Below are positions 24,083-31,184 of a stretch of DNA of 32,022 nucleotides, piece by piece. This stretch comes from an uncultured Prevotella sp. (GTDB taxonomy: Bacteria > Bacteroidota > Bacteroidia > Bacteroidales > Bacteroidaceae): NCBI GenBank assembly GCA_905235325.1, contig CAJOLE010000033.1:1-32022 (forward strand), in the 5' to 3' direction. The number at the start of each line of letters is the position of its first letter. Positions within the stretch are counted from its first letter, which is position 1. A model generated the notes under the pieces. That model did not search any database, was not told the DNA's origin, and saw nothing but the letters and a program-made list of their open reading frames with translations. The position numbers and the translations under genes were made by a program.

Positions 24083-24886
24083 TTACGCCAGTTCGAAGAT
24101 TCCCGAGGGCATCTTGCGCTTGAGCACATCGAGCAGGAAGTCCTTGCCGGCTACGATACCGTATTCGCGCAGTATGGCCTCAACGGTCTTGCGGGCCAGT
24201 TCGGGATGGTTGTTCTCTTCGCTGAGGTGACACAGGAAGACGTGCTTGATGCCCGCCTTCAGATTCTCTGCGAGGGCAATGCCGCAATCCTTGTTGCTCA
24301 GATGGCCCGTCTTGCTGTGTATGCGGTCTTTCAGGTGCTGAGGGTAAGGCCCCTGCATAAGCATCTCGACATCGTGGTTGGCCTCTATCACAAGGTAATC
24401 GGCACGTGAGATGTATGTCCGCACCTCGTCGGTTATCTCGCCCACGTCAGTAATGATACAGAAAGTGACTCCGTCGGCCACGATTTCGTAGCCTACGTTC
24501 TCGGTGGCATCGTGAGGGACGTAGAAAGGCGTGACAGAGAAGTCGCCCAGCCGGAGCGTCTCACCGACGGCGACGGTGCGCTTCATGTCGGGTGTCAGTT
24601 TCCGCGTGACGCAGTAATTACGCTCAATGCCCATGTGTACGTTCTTGGTGGCGTAGATGGGGAGCTTGCACTCATGGCTGATGCTGCCCACCGACTTGAT
24701 GTGGTCGGCGTGGTCGTGAGTGATGAGTACGTAATGAACTGAACTCAGGCTGAGGCCGAAGTCCCTGAACTGCTTCTTGAGCGTTCTGATTCCTACTCCT
24801 ATATCTATTATCAATCCCTCCTTTTCCGTGTAGAGGTAGTAGCAATTTCCGCTGCTGCCACTCCCAAAGGATATAAATTTCAGCAT
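24083..24886 (-). CDS. Metallo-beta-lactamase-fold hydrolase (YycJ/WalJ-like)
   Basis: A 267-aa cytosolic metal hydrolase. It starts MLKFISFGSGSSGNCYYL, typical of the YycJ/WalJ branch, and has the metal motif THDHADH (H57, H59, D61, H62), with later ligands in PHDATENVGY, ITDVGE, IEANHD and FLCHLS. Relatives act on DNA ends or RNA; the substrate here is not known. The longer frame to 24946 reaches past the promoter; the ATG at 24886 is used. Upstream is a TACTTTTG box. It shares a divergent region with the small lipoprotein gene. Confidence 0.9.
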   Translation of the reverse strand: MLKFISFGSGSSGNCYYLYTEKEGLIIDIGVGIRTLKKQFRDFGLSLSSVHYVLITHDHADHIKSVGSISHECKLPIYATKNVHMGIERNYCVTRKLTPDMKRTVAVGETLRLGDFSVTPFYVPHDATENVGYEIVADGVTFCIITDVGEITDEVRTYISRADYLVIEANHDVEMLMQGPYPQHLKDRIHSKTGHLSNKDCGIALAENLKAGIKHVFLCHLSEENNHPELARKTVEAILREYGIVAGKDFLLDVLKRKMPSGIFELA

Positions 24887-24904
24887 TTTAGTTGTTATTT
24901 TCTG

Positions 24905-24912
24905 CAAAAGTA
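24905..24912 (-). promoter_or_regulatory. Bacteroidetes -7 box for the metallo-beta-lactamase-fold gene
   Basis: TACTTTTG on the minus strand, 18 nt before the ATG at 24886. The -33 region is A/T-rich without a clear TTTG. Confidence 0.55.
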
Positions 24913-24956
24913 CAAAATAAAATACGATTCGTGAGTCATTATTCATATTTATTTCT

Positions 24957-24964
24957 TACCTTTG
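24957..24964 (+). promoter_or_regulatory. Bacteroidetes -7 box for the small lipoprotein gene
   Basis: TACCTTTG, 21 nt before the ATG at 24986 and back to back with the minus-strand box at 24905-24912. No clear -33 box. Confidence 0.5.
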
Positions 24965-24985
24965 TACTTTATTAAGATTTAAAGC

Positions 24986-25438
24986 ATGAAAAGAGTACTG
25001 TTGTTTGCCTTCGGGCTGCTGCTTTGCACCAGTTGTGATCAAGCAGAGAAGAATCCTGACGCCAAGATTCTGGAGTATGTGTCAGCATTTGCCGATGCCT
25101 ACTTCAACTACGACTTTGAGAAGGCCCGGAAGATGGTTACACCCGATTCGGAGAAGTGGCTCCGCTTTGCTGCTTCCAACGTCACCCAGGAGGATGTTGA
25201 CTTGCTGAACGCCCAGGAAACGGTTTCCACGGTCGAGGCTCAGGGCTACGAGCAGACGAACGACTCGACACTGACGGTCACGCTGACGGTCAGGAATTTC
25301 CTGACGAAGGACAGTCTTGGGAGCGTTGGCAGGATAGAAGAAGAGGGCGTATTCCGCATGGCTGCCGTTCGACAGGGCAACAGGTATCTGGTCAGAATGG
25401 AAAGCCTACCGCGAAGTGAAAGGCAAAGTCACGACTGA
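24986..25438 (+). CDS. Small lipoprotein, possibly NTF2-like (DUF4878-like)
   Basis: A 150-aa exported lipoprotein with signal MKRVLLFAFGLLLCTSC (C17). The mature part, AKILEYVSAFADAYFNYDFEKARKMV followed by a beta-rich half, resembles small NTF2-like or DUF4878 lipoproteins of Bacteroidetes; function unknown. It stands alone on the plus strand between two minus-strand genes. Its last 47 bp overlap, antisense, the 3' end of the TamL-like gene, and the tail RSERQSHD is encoded wholly inside that overlap. Confidence 0.75.
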   Translation: MKRVLLFAFGLLLCTSCDQAEKNPDAKILEYVSAFADAYFNYDFEKARKMVTPDSEKWLRFAASNVTQEDVDLLNAQETVSTVEAQGYEQTNDSTLTVTLTVRNFLTKDSLGSVGRIEEEGVFRMAAVRQGNRYLVRMESLPRSERQSHD

Positions 25439-27596
25439 GGCGCGGATGGAGCAGCGGATAGTGCTCATCGGCATCGTAAGCCGGATCGACAGCCTTCATG
25501 CCTAAGTCGAAGCGCACGATGAAATAGTCGAAGTTGAAGCGGAAGCCCATGCCGTAGTCGGCCGCCAACTGCTTGGGGAAGTCCTTCAGCGTGAACTGTC
25601 CGCCGGGCTGGTCGGGATATTCGCGCAGTGTCCAGATGTTGCCGCCGTCGACGAAGAGCGCCCCGTCGAGTTTCCAGAAGAGGTGGGTGCGGTACTCAAC
25701 GTTCAGGTCGAGCTTCATGTCGCCCGTCTGGTTGATGAAGTCGATGCGGCCGTCGGTGCCCTTGTAGCGTCCGGGGCCTATGCCACGCACCGCCCAGCCA
25801 CGGAGCGAGTTGGCACCACCTGAGAAGTAACGCTTCTCGAAGGGCAGCAGCGTCGAGTTGCCGTAAGGCCAGGCAACGCCCAGACCGACGTGGAACACCA
25901 ACTGGTTGCTGTAGTCGAACTGCAGGATGCGCGTGATGTCGACGTCGCCCTTGACGTACTGGGCGTATGCAATGTTGAACACCTTATATTGTCCCTGCGC
26001 ATTCTTCGATGCCCCCGTCAGCTCTGAGGCGAGGTTGAACAGGTTGCCCGCAGTCTCGATGTTGGTCTTCAGGGCGGTCGTTCCGTTGTTATAGGAGAAT
26101 CCGAAGCCCGTCTTGGTGATGAACAGGTCCTGATAGTTATAGCGCAGGATGGCATTGCGCGACGACACGTCGTCAAGGTAGAGCCGCTTGAACGTCTCGC
26201 TGATCCAGGGCATGAGCACGTAGTTCACGTCGAGCAGGTCGAGCAGGTACTGGTAGCGGCCCGACGGTCGTGCCCAGCGGTAGCGCCATGCAGCCGACCA
26301 CAGCCGGCGGTGGAACTCTGGGCGGTCCTGCAGGTCGTAGAGCAGCGACACCTCGCTGGTGGCATTGATGCGGCGGCGGGTGTCGGCATTGATGAAGGGC
26401 ATGATGAATCGCGGGAACTTCAGTTTCGTCTCCACGCTGTACTCGATGAAGTCCTGATTGCTGTAGCCCTCGAGCCCCTTGATGGCCTCGTAGGCGCCGC
26501 GCAGTTCGACGGAGAGATTCTCCGAGCCGTGGAAGAAGTTGCGGTTCTGATAGGTCAGCGTGGCGGCTGCTCCCAGGTCGCCGGCGGTGTTGGTGCCCTC
26601 GGGCTGGAAACTGAGCGTCGAGGGCTTATTGGTCTGCAGGCGAATATGGCAGTCGACCAGGGCTGAGTCGGGAATCTCCTTGAACTGGATGTTCGTGTAC
26701 TTCACCGCTCCGAGCCGCCCGAAGTGGTTAAAGGTGTTCTGCAGGTCGCTGCCCGAGTAGTAGCCGTTCTCCTTGATGTACGTACTCTCGGCGAGCACCT
26801 TGCGGCGCAGGTGGATGACGCTGTCGTCCTTGGCACCGCTCTCGAACGTGACGTTCCTCACCTTGTAGCGCGTGTGGAGCAAATCCTTGCCCTCCTCCGT
26901 GCGGTTGGGGTTCAGCATCAGCCGCAGGTTAACCTTGCGGCCGCCGCCCAGCGTGTCGGCCTCATAGCTTATGAACTCCTTGTGGAAACGGTAGTAGCCG
27001 CGGTCGGTGAGCAGCTTCGTGATGCGCTTGCGCTCGCTGTCCAGGTCGTCGACGCTGAACTGTTTTCCAGCCTTGAGTCCCCAGTTGGCGGGGTCGTCGA
27101 GTCCCAGTTCACGGTTGATGACGGAGTCGGCAATCTGGTATTCCAGCTTCCCCACTGTATAGGGTTCGCCGGGATAGAGCTTGTAAGTAGTCGAGTATTT
27201 CTTGCCCTTGGCCTTCGTCCACAGCTCCACCTTGCTTTTCAGGTAGCCCTGGTTATAGAGCATCTGCTGCAGGTCGCCCACGCTCTGCCTGGCCAGCACG
27301 GAGTCGAAGAGCACCGGCGGCTCGCCCATGTTCTTCAGCAGTCTGTTGATCCAGCGTGTGGAGTCGCGCCCCGACATGGAGTAGACGCCTAAGGGCAGCT
27401 TGAACAACGAAAACCAGCGGACATTCTCCTGCTGCCGGACGTAACTTTTCATCTTGCCGGTGCTGACGTCGTCGTGCTTGCCGTCGACGGTCACCTTCAC
27501 CTTGTCCAGCAGGTAGCGTCCGTCAGGCACGTACTTCGTCTCGGCACACGACACCAGCAGTACAGCCGCAAAGAGAGTGAATCCTATTTGCTTCAA
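25392..27596 (-). CDS. TamL-like BamA/TamA-family outer-membrane lipoprotein
   Basis: A 734-aa outer-membrane beta-barrel protein of the BamA/TamA superfamily bearing a lipoprotein signal (MKQIGFTLFAAVLLVSC, C17), the hallmark of Bacteroidetes TamL. POTRA-like regions occupy about residues 20-330 and the 16-strand type barrel the rest, with LFVDGGNIWTL late and the terminal HFAVGFPF ending in phenylalanine, as barrel-insertion signals do. Role: probably helps insert or export envelope components with TamB, which is not in the window. No ATG fits; TTG at 27596 gives a clean signal, TTG at 27614 is the alternative. It follows dapA by about 20 bp. Confidence 0.88.
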   Translation of the reverse strand: MKQIGFTLFAAVLLVSCAETKYVPDGRYLLDKVKVTVDGKHDDVSTGKMKSYVRQQENVRWFSLFKLPLGVYSMSGRDSTRWINRLLKNMGEPPVLFDSVLARQSVGDLQQMLYNQGYLKSKVELWTKAKGKKYSTTYKLYPGEPYTVGKLEYQIADSVINRELGLDDPANWGLKAGKQFSVDDLDSERKRITKLLTDRGYYRFHKEFISYEADTLGGGRKVNLRLMLNPNRTEEGKDLLHTRYKVRNVTFESGAKDDSVIHLRRKVLAESTYIKENGYYSGSDLQNTFNHFGRLGAVKYTNIQFKEIPDSALVDCHIRLQTNKPSTLSFQPEGTNTAGDLGAAATLTYQNRNFFHGSENLSVELRGAYEAIKGLEGYSNQDFIEYSVETKLKFPRFIMPFINADTRRRINATSEVSLLYDLQDRPEFHRRLWSAAWRYRWARPSGRYQYLLDLLDVNYVLMPWISETFKRLYLDDVSSRNAILRYNYQDLFITKTGFGFSYNNGTTALKTNIETAGNLFNLASELTGASKNAQGQYKVFNIAYAQYVKGDVDITRILQFDYSNQLVFHVGLGVAWPYGNSTLLPFEKRYFSGGANSLRGWAVRGIGPGRYKGTDGRIDFINQTGDMKLDLNVEYRTHLFWKLDGALFVDGGNIWTLREYPDQPGGQFTLKDFPKQLAADYGMGFRFNFDYFIVRFDLGMKAVDPAYDADEHYPLLHPRLSRDFAFHFAVGFPF

Positions 27597-27618
27597 GCCG
27601 ATGGCAGTTGTCAAGACG

Positions 27619-28506
27619 CTAAATCTTCAGTTCTTTCAGGATTTCTGACATACGCTGCATATTGTTGATGCGCATGGGTACAAGGGGGAGCCTGAGCACG
27701 TTCTCGATGAAGCCCATCTCGTGGAGCATGGCCTTCACACCGGCAGGATTGCCGTCGACGAAGAGCAGCGAGAAGAGGTCGGTGAACCGGTGGTGTATCT
27801 TGCGGGCTGGGTCGTACTCGCCGCGCATCTGCAGGCGTATCATCTTCGAGAACTCCTTGGGCAGCGCATTGCCGATGACCGAGATGACGCCCACGGCACC
27901 GCAGGAGACCATCGGGAACGTCAGCGAGTCGTCGCCCGAGATGACGTCGAAGTCGCGGGGCTTGTTCTTGATGATTTCGTCCACCTGCTCCAGGTTGCCG
28001 CTGGCCTCCTTGATGGCAACGATGTTGCGGCAGTCGCGGGCCAGCCTGACGGTGGTCTCGGCCTTCATGTTGATACCTGTGCGGCCCGGCACGTTGTAGA
28101 GCACCACGGGCAGATCGGTGGCGGCGGCAATGGCCTTGAAGTGCTGGTACAGTCCTTCCTGCGAGGGCTTGTTGTAGTAGGGACAGACGCTCAGGATGCC
28201 GTCGATGCCCTTGAAGTCGCCCGTCTTCAGCTCCTCGACCACGGCCGCCGTGTTGTAGCCTCCGCAGCCCATGAGTATGGGCACGCGGGCCTGCACGATG
28301 TCAACGACGAGGTTCTTGATGGTGAGTTTCTCCTCGGCTGTCAGCGTCGGCGTCTCACCGGTTGTGGCCAGAATACAAAAGAAGTCGGCACCGTTGTCCA
28401 ACTGATACTGAACCAATCGTTTCAGCGAGTCGTAGTCAACGGAGCCGTCTTCGCAGAACGGGGTTATCAGCGCAATGCCCAACCCCTTGAATATGTTTTG
28501 TACCAT
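27619..28506 (-). CDS. dapA: 4-hydroxy-tetrahydrodipicolinate synthase
   Basis: Condenses pyruvate with aspartate semialdehyde, the committed step to diaminopimelate and lysine. The 295-aa barrel enzyme has the Schiff-base lysine K166 in VAIKEASG, the threonine pair in ATTGETPTL (T48, T49) and the tyrosine Y137 in LYNVPGRTG, plus the C-terminal NPAGVKAML segment. The frame runs to 28569 but the ATG at 28506 (MVQNIFKGLG) matches the family start and lies downstream of a good promoter. It heads a unit with the TamL-like gene. Confidence 0.96.
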   Translation of the reverse strand: MVQNIFKGLGIALITPFCEDGSVDYDSLKRLVQYQLDNGADFFCILATTGETPTLTAEEKLTIKNLVVDIVQARVPILMGCGGYNTAAVVEELKTGDFKGIDGILSVCPYYNKPSQEGLYQHFKAIAAATDLPVVLYNVPGRTGINMKAETTVRLARDCRNIVAIKEASGNLEQVDEIIKNKPRDFDVISGDDSLTFPMVSCGAVGVISVIGNALPKEFSKMIRLQMRGEYDPARKIHHRFTDLFSLLFVDGNPAGVKAMLHEMGFIENVLRLPLVPMRINNMQRMSEILKELKI

Positions 28507-28535
28507 GATGTTATCTCTTTGCGTCAATTTGGCTG

Positions 28536-28570
28536 CAAAATTACACAAAAAAGCTGGATTCTGCAACAAA
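28536..28570 (-). promoter_or_regulatory. Promoter of dapA
   Basis: On the minus strand, TTTG at 28570-28567 and TAATTTTG at 28543-28536, 23 bp apart, with the ATG 29 nt further downstream. Confidence 0.6.
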
Positions 28571-28593
28571 TTACCGAAAAAACATCATTTACC

Positions 28594-28686
28594 TTACAAC
28601 TTTCTTACCGTCGATAATGTTCAAGCCGCGGCAGAGGCCGCCGACGTGACGGCCACTGCCAGGGGCATTATTCTGACGATTCTCAT
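28594..28686 (-). other. Short signal-peptide-like frame interrupted by TGA
   Basis: An ATG at 28686 abuts the slipin stop codon (TAAATG). The frame reads MRIVRIMPLAVAVTSAASAA-A, stops at TGA (28623-28621), and if read through continues TLSTVRKL to TAA at 28596-28594. In another frame the same strand reads GLCRGLNIIDGKKVVR and stops. It could be a small peptide gene, a decayed gene end, or chance in GC-rich DNA. No function is assigned. Confidence 0.3.
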
Positions 28687-29631
28687 TTATTCAGCCTTGA
28701 ACAGATCCTTGATGCCGCCGATGGAGCCCAGCAGGTTGGTAGCCTCGTAGGGCAGGTAGACGGTCTTCGTCTTGTCGCCCGTGGCCAGCTCCTCCATCAT
28801 CTGGATATACTTCTGCGCCAGCAGGTAGTTGGCTGGGTTCGTCGACTTGCCCACGGCCTCGGTTATCAGCTCGATGGCCTTGGCCTCGGCCTCGGCCACG
28901 CGGATACGGGCCTGAGCCTCACCCTCTGCCTGAAGGATGGCCTCCTGCTTGGCAGCCTCGGCCTTGTTGACGATGGCCGTCTTCTCACCTTCAGAAGCCA
29001 GGATCTCGGCAGCCTTCTGACCTTCCGACGTCAGGATCTGCGCACGCTTGTTACGCTCGGCCTGCATCTGCTTCTCCATGGCCGTCAGCACGGAGTCGGG
29101 CGGCGTGATGTCCTGCAGCTCCACGCGGTTCACCTTCACGCCCCACTTGTCGGTGGCATCGTCGAGCACGGCCGACAGCTTCTTGTTGATGGTGTCGCGC
29201 GAGGTCAGCGTCTCGTCGAGCTCCAGCTCGCCGATGATGTTACGCAGCGTGGTCTGCGTCAGCTTCTCGATGGCGTTGGGCAGGTTGTTAATCTCGTAGG
29301 TAGCCTTGAAGGGGTCAACGATCTGGAAGTAGAGCAGCGCGTTGATCTCCGTCTGCACGTTGTCCTTCGTAATCACGTTCTGCTTCGGGAAGTCGTACAC
29401 CTGCTCCCTCAGGTCGATGGTCGTCGAGTACTGGTAGCGCCCGTGGTTGAGCACGACGATCGACTTGGCGCGGTCGATGAACGGGATGATGATGTTGATA
29501 CCGGGCTGCAGCGTGGCATAGTAGCGTCCGAGCCGCTCCACAATCTTCGTTTCCGACTGTGGGATGATTACCAGTGCCATCTTGGCGAAGAGGATGACAC
29601 AAACTACGATTGCAATAAGTACATAAGCCAT
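28687..29631 (-). CDS. SPFH-domain membrane protein (slipin/stomatin, QmcA-like)
   Basis: A 314-aa membrane-anchored scaffold protein. One N-terminal helix (about residues 2-20) leads to the SPFH domain (VIIPQSETKIVERLGRYYAT, then NVITKDNVQTEINALLYFQI), and an alanine/glutamate-rich coiled coil (about 185-265, EGEAQARIRVAEAEAKA) follows. Such proteins oligomerise in membrane microdomains and are often paired with NfeD, as here (nfeD lies directly upstream). The ATG at 29631 (MAYVLIAIVV) is preferred; the longer frame runs into a repeat. Specific role unknown. Confidence 0.93.
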   Translation of the reverse strand: MAYVLIAIVVCVILFAKMALVIIPQSETKIVERLGRYYATLQPGINIIIPFIDRAKSIVVLNHGRYQYSTTIDLREQVYDFPKQNVITKDNVQTEINALLYFQIVDPFKATYEINNLPNAIEKLTQTTLRNIIGELELDETLTSRDTINKKLSAVLDDATDKWGVKVNRVELQDITPPDSVLTAMEKQMQAERNKRAQILTSEGQKAAEILASEGEKTAIVNKAEAAKQEAILQAEGEAQARIRVAEAEAKAIELITEAVGKSTNPANYLLAQKYIQMMEELATGDKTKTVYLPYEATNLLGSIGGIKDLFKAE

Positions 29632-29650
29632 AATGTTGATTTGTTGTTTG

Positions 29651-29769
29651 CCCCCTAAGTTAGGGGGTTGGGGTCTGAACATACGTTCATTTCCCCCGGT
29701 TAATACTTTGTTTAGATATTTGTCAATTATAAGTGGGTTCAGACACCCAGCCCCCCCTAACTTAGGGGA
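29651..29769. repeat. Inverted-repeat element with CCCCTAAGTTAGGGG arms
   Basis: Arms at about 29651-29680 and 29735-29769 are imperfect inverted copies. Each contains a TAAGTTA-centred palindrome flanked by C and G runs, and ends toward the centre with TCTGAAC or its complement. The 54-bp spacer is A/T-rich. It lies between nfeD and the slipin gene, and its right arm carries the nfeD stop codon (29762-29764). Confidence 0.75.
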
Positions 29770-30214
29770 CCTGGACTACGGTGATAATGGTACTCTCGCG
29801 ACCCACCACGCGCACGCTGGCACCCTCGGGAATGTCGTTCGGCTCGTTGGTGACGGCCTTCCACACGTCGCCGTCAATCTGTACGCGGCCGAAGCCGTCG
29901 TGGGCCACTGACTCCACCACCCTACCCTGACGCCCCATCAGCGCATCAGCATTGCTCACGCGGGTGTCGCCGCCACGCTGCAGGCAGCGCTTCGCAAACG
30001 GGCGGACCCGGAAGAGGCTGACCAGCGTGAACAGGACAAACATAGCCAGCTGCCAGTAGATGTTGCCGCCTATCAGCGCGGTGACAGCTGCAAACACGGC
30101 ACCGATTGAGAAGCAGATGACGAAGAAGTCGCCAGCAGTCAGTTCAAGAATCAGGCAGACAACGGACACCACCGCCCACAGCTGCCACAGATGTTGTGCA
30201 AAATAGTCTGTCAT
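29762..30214 (-). CDS. NfeD-like membrane protein
   Basis: A 150-aa inner-membrane protein. Two to three hydrophobic helices span about residues 9-70 (LWAVVSVVCLILELTAG, FSIGAVFAAVTALIGG, LAMFVLFTLVSLF), and a C-terminal OB-fold covers about 90-150 (MGRQGRVVESV, GRVQIDGDVWKAVTNE, VRVVGRESTIITV), the short NfeD form that partners SPFH proteins. It lies upstream of the slipin gene in the same direction. The last codons and TAA come from the inverted repeat at 29651-29769, so the native C-terminus may have been altered by that repeat. Confidence 0.9.
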   Translation of the reverse strand: MTDYFAQHLWQLWAVVSVVCLILELTAGDFFVICFSIGAVFAAVTALIGGNIYWQLAMFVLFTLVSLFRVRPFAKRCLQRGGDTRVSNADALMGRQGRVVESVAHDGFGRVQIDGDVWKAVTNEPNDIPEGASVRVVGRESTIITVVQVP

Positions 30215-30253
30215 AACCTTTATGTTTAAATTGTCAATAGCTAACTGTCAATC

Positions 30254-30901
30254 TTACAGGGTGAACAAGAAGTCGTCCCAGTCCTTCGAAGAGCCCTTCC
30301 TGCCGAACACCTTCTGGTAAAGCCGGCTGCGCGTCGTGGCCACGCTCTCCTTCGAGTGAGCCGTCAGCAGGGCAATGTCCTTAGGCTGAATCCTGAGCTT
30401 GATCAGCAGGCTCACGTGGTACTCCTGCTCCGTCATGCGGTAGAGGCCGTACAGCTTCTCGGTGAATCCCGTGTAGATGCTGTCAACCAGCGTCGTCAGC
30501 TTCATCCAGTCGGCATTCGTCAGACAGTGCCCGCTGTTCAGGCTGTCCTGCAGCCGCTGGTAGATGTCCGACGCGAAGATGGCCGTCTCGGCCTGCTGCC
30601 GTTTCTCCTGCTCAATCTTCGCCACCTTGTTATTATATGTAAGCGCCAGCTTCTTCTCCTCCAGTTCCAGACGCAGCAGCGAGTTCTCATCGCCCAGCTT
30701 CTTCAGCAGCGACTCCAGCTCCCTGATCTTCGCCTCGTTCTGCGCGATACTCTGCTCGCTCTGTGCCTGCTGGCGCGCCTGCAGGGCGCGCACCTTGTTG
30801 AGCCGCTCCTCCATGGCCGTCACCTTGCGGCGGCTGCTCTGCACCGTCACTGCGAACAGCAGCGCGTAAACCACCAGTCCTATGAGCAATTCGTAAATCA
30901 C
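30254..30901 (-). CDS. Membrane-anchored coiled-coil protein with LuxR-like HTH
   Basis: A 215-aa protein with one N-terminal helix (about residues 3-20), a long coiled coil (about 24-110, rich in E, K, Q and L) and a C-terminal region EQEYHVSLLIKLRIQPKDIALL followed by SKESVATTRSRLYQKVFG that looks like a LuxR-type helix-turn-helix. Bacteroidetes have larger regulators with TPR, membrane helix, coiled coil and HTH; this one keeps only the last parts. The start is GTG at 30901, 4 nt after the -7 box. It lies 39 bp upstream of nfeD. DNA binding is inferred. Confidence 0.72.
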   Translation of the reverse strand: MIYELLIGLVVYALLFAVTVQSSRRKVTAMEERLNKVRALQARQQAQSEQSIAQNEAKIRELESLLKKLGDENSLLRLELEEKKLALTYNNKVAKIEQEKRQQAETAIFASDIYQRLQDSLNSGHCLTNADWMKLTTLVDSIYTGFTEKLYGLYRMTEQEYHVSLLIKLRIQPKDIALLTAHSKESVATTRSRLYQKVFGRKGSSKDWDDFLFTL

Positions 30902-30905
30902 AGTG

Positions 30906-30937
30906 CAAAGTTACGTTTTTTTCTGCAACCCTCCAAA
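30906..30937 (-). promoter_or_regulatory. Promoter of the membrane HTH gene
   Basis: Minus strand: TTTG at 30937-30934, 20 bp spacer, TAACTTTG at 30913-30906, then only 4 nt to the GTG start codon. Full match to the consensus and a leaderless layout. Confidence 0.8.
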
Positions 30938-31184
30938 TTTTTCCGTTTGCAATAATTCACAACCGCCCTTTCGGTTTGCAAAAGTTTTCAACCGCACTGG
31001 TTGAAACGTTTTTCGGTAATTTGGATTGTCCTCGTCTCTTGGCCATATATCTTCACATTGGCGGTCATACACACTCATTACATACAAACTTTCTCACGAA
31101 ATTGCGCTGCAAGTCGTTGCTCAGGGGATTCATTGGTGGCACATCATTATATAATGTACGCAATGCGCACACGCGGGTGAAAGA
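30938..31184. other. Non-coding stretch upstream of the HTH gene
   Basis: About 250 bp without a credible gene. It contains a perfect 8-bp hairpin, TTTCAACC-gcact-GGTTGAAA (30986-31006), followed by a T-run on the plus strand. A 91-codon frame crosses it but has no family resemblance and runs into the neighbouring repeat. Confidence 0.5.

Noticed and set aside
27721..28617. 298-codon plus-strand frame
   Set aside because: Antisense to dapA, which has all catalytic residues.
28621..28623. Selenocysteine codon at the TGA of the mini-ORF
   Set aside because: No SECIS-like hairpin was evident and no sel genes are in the window; a plain stop or decayed frame is simpler.
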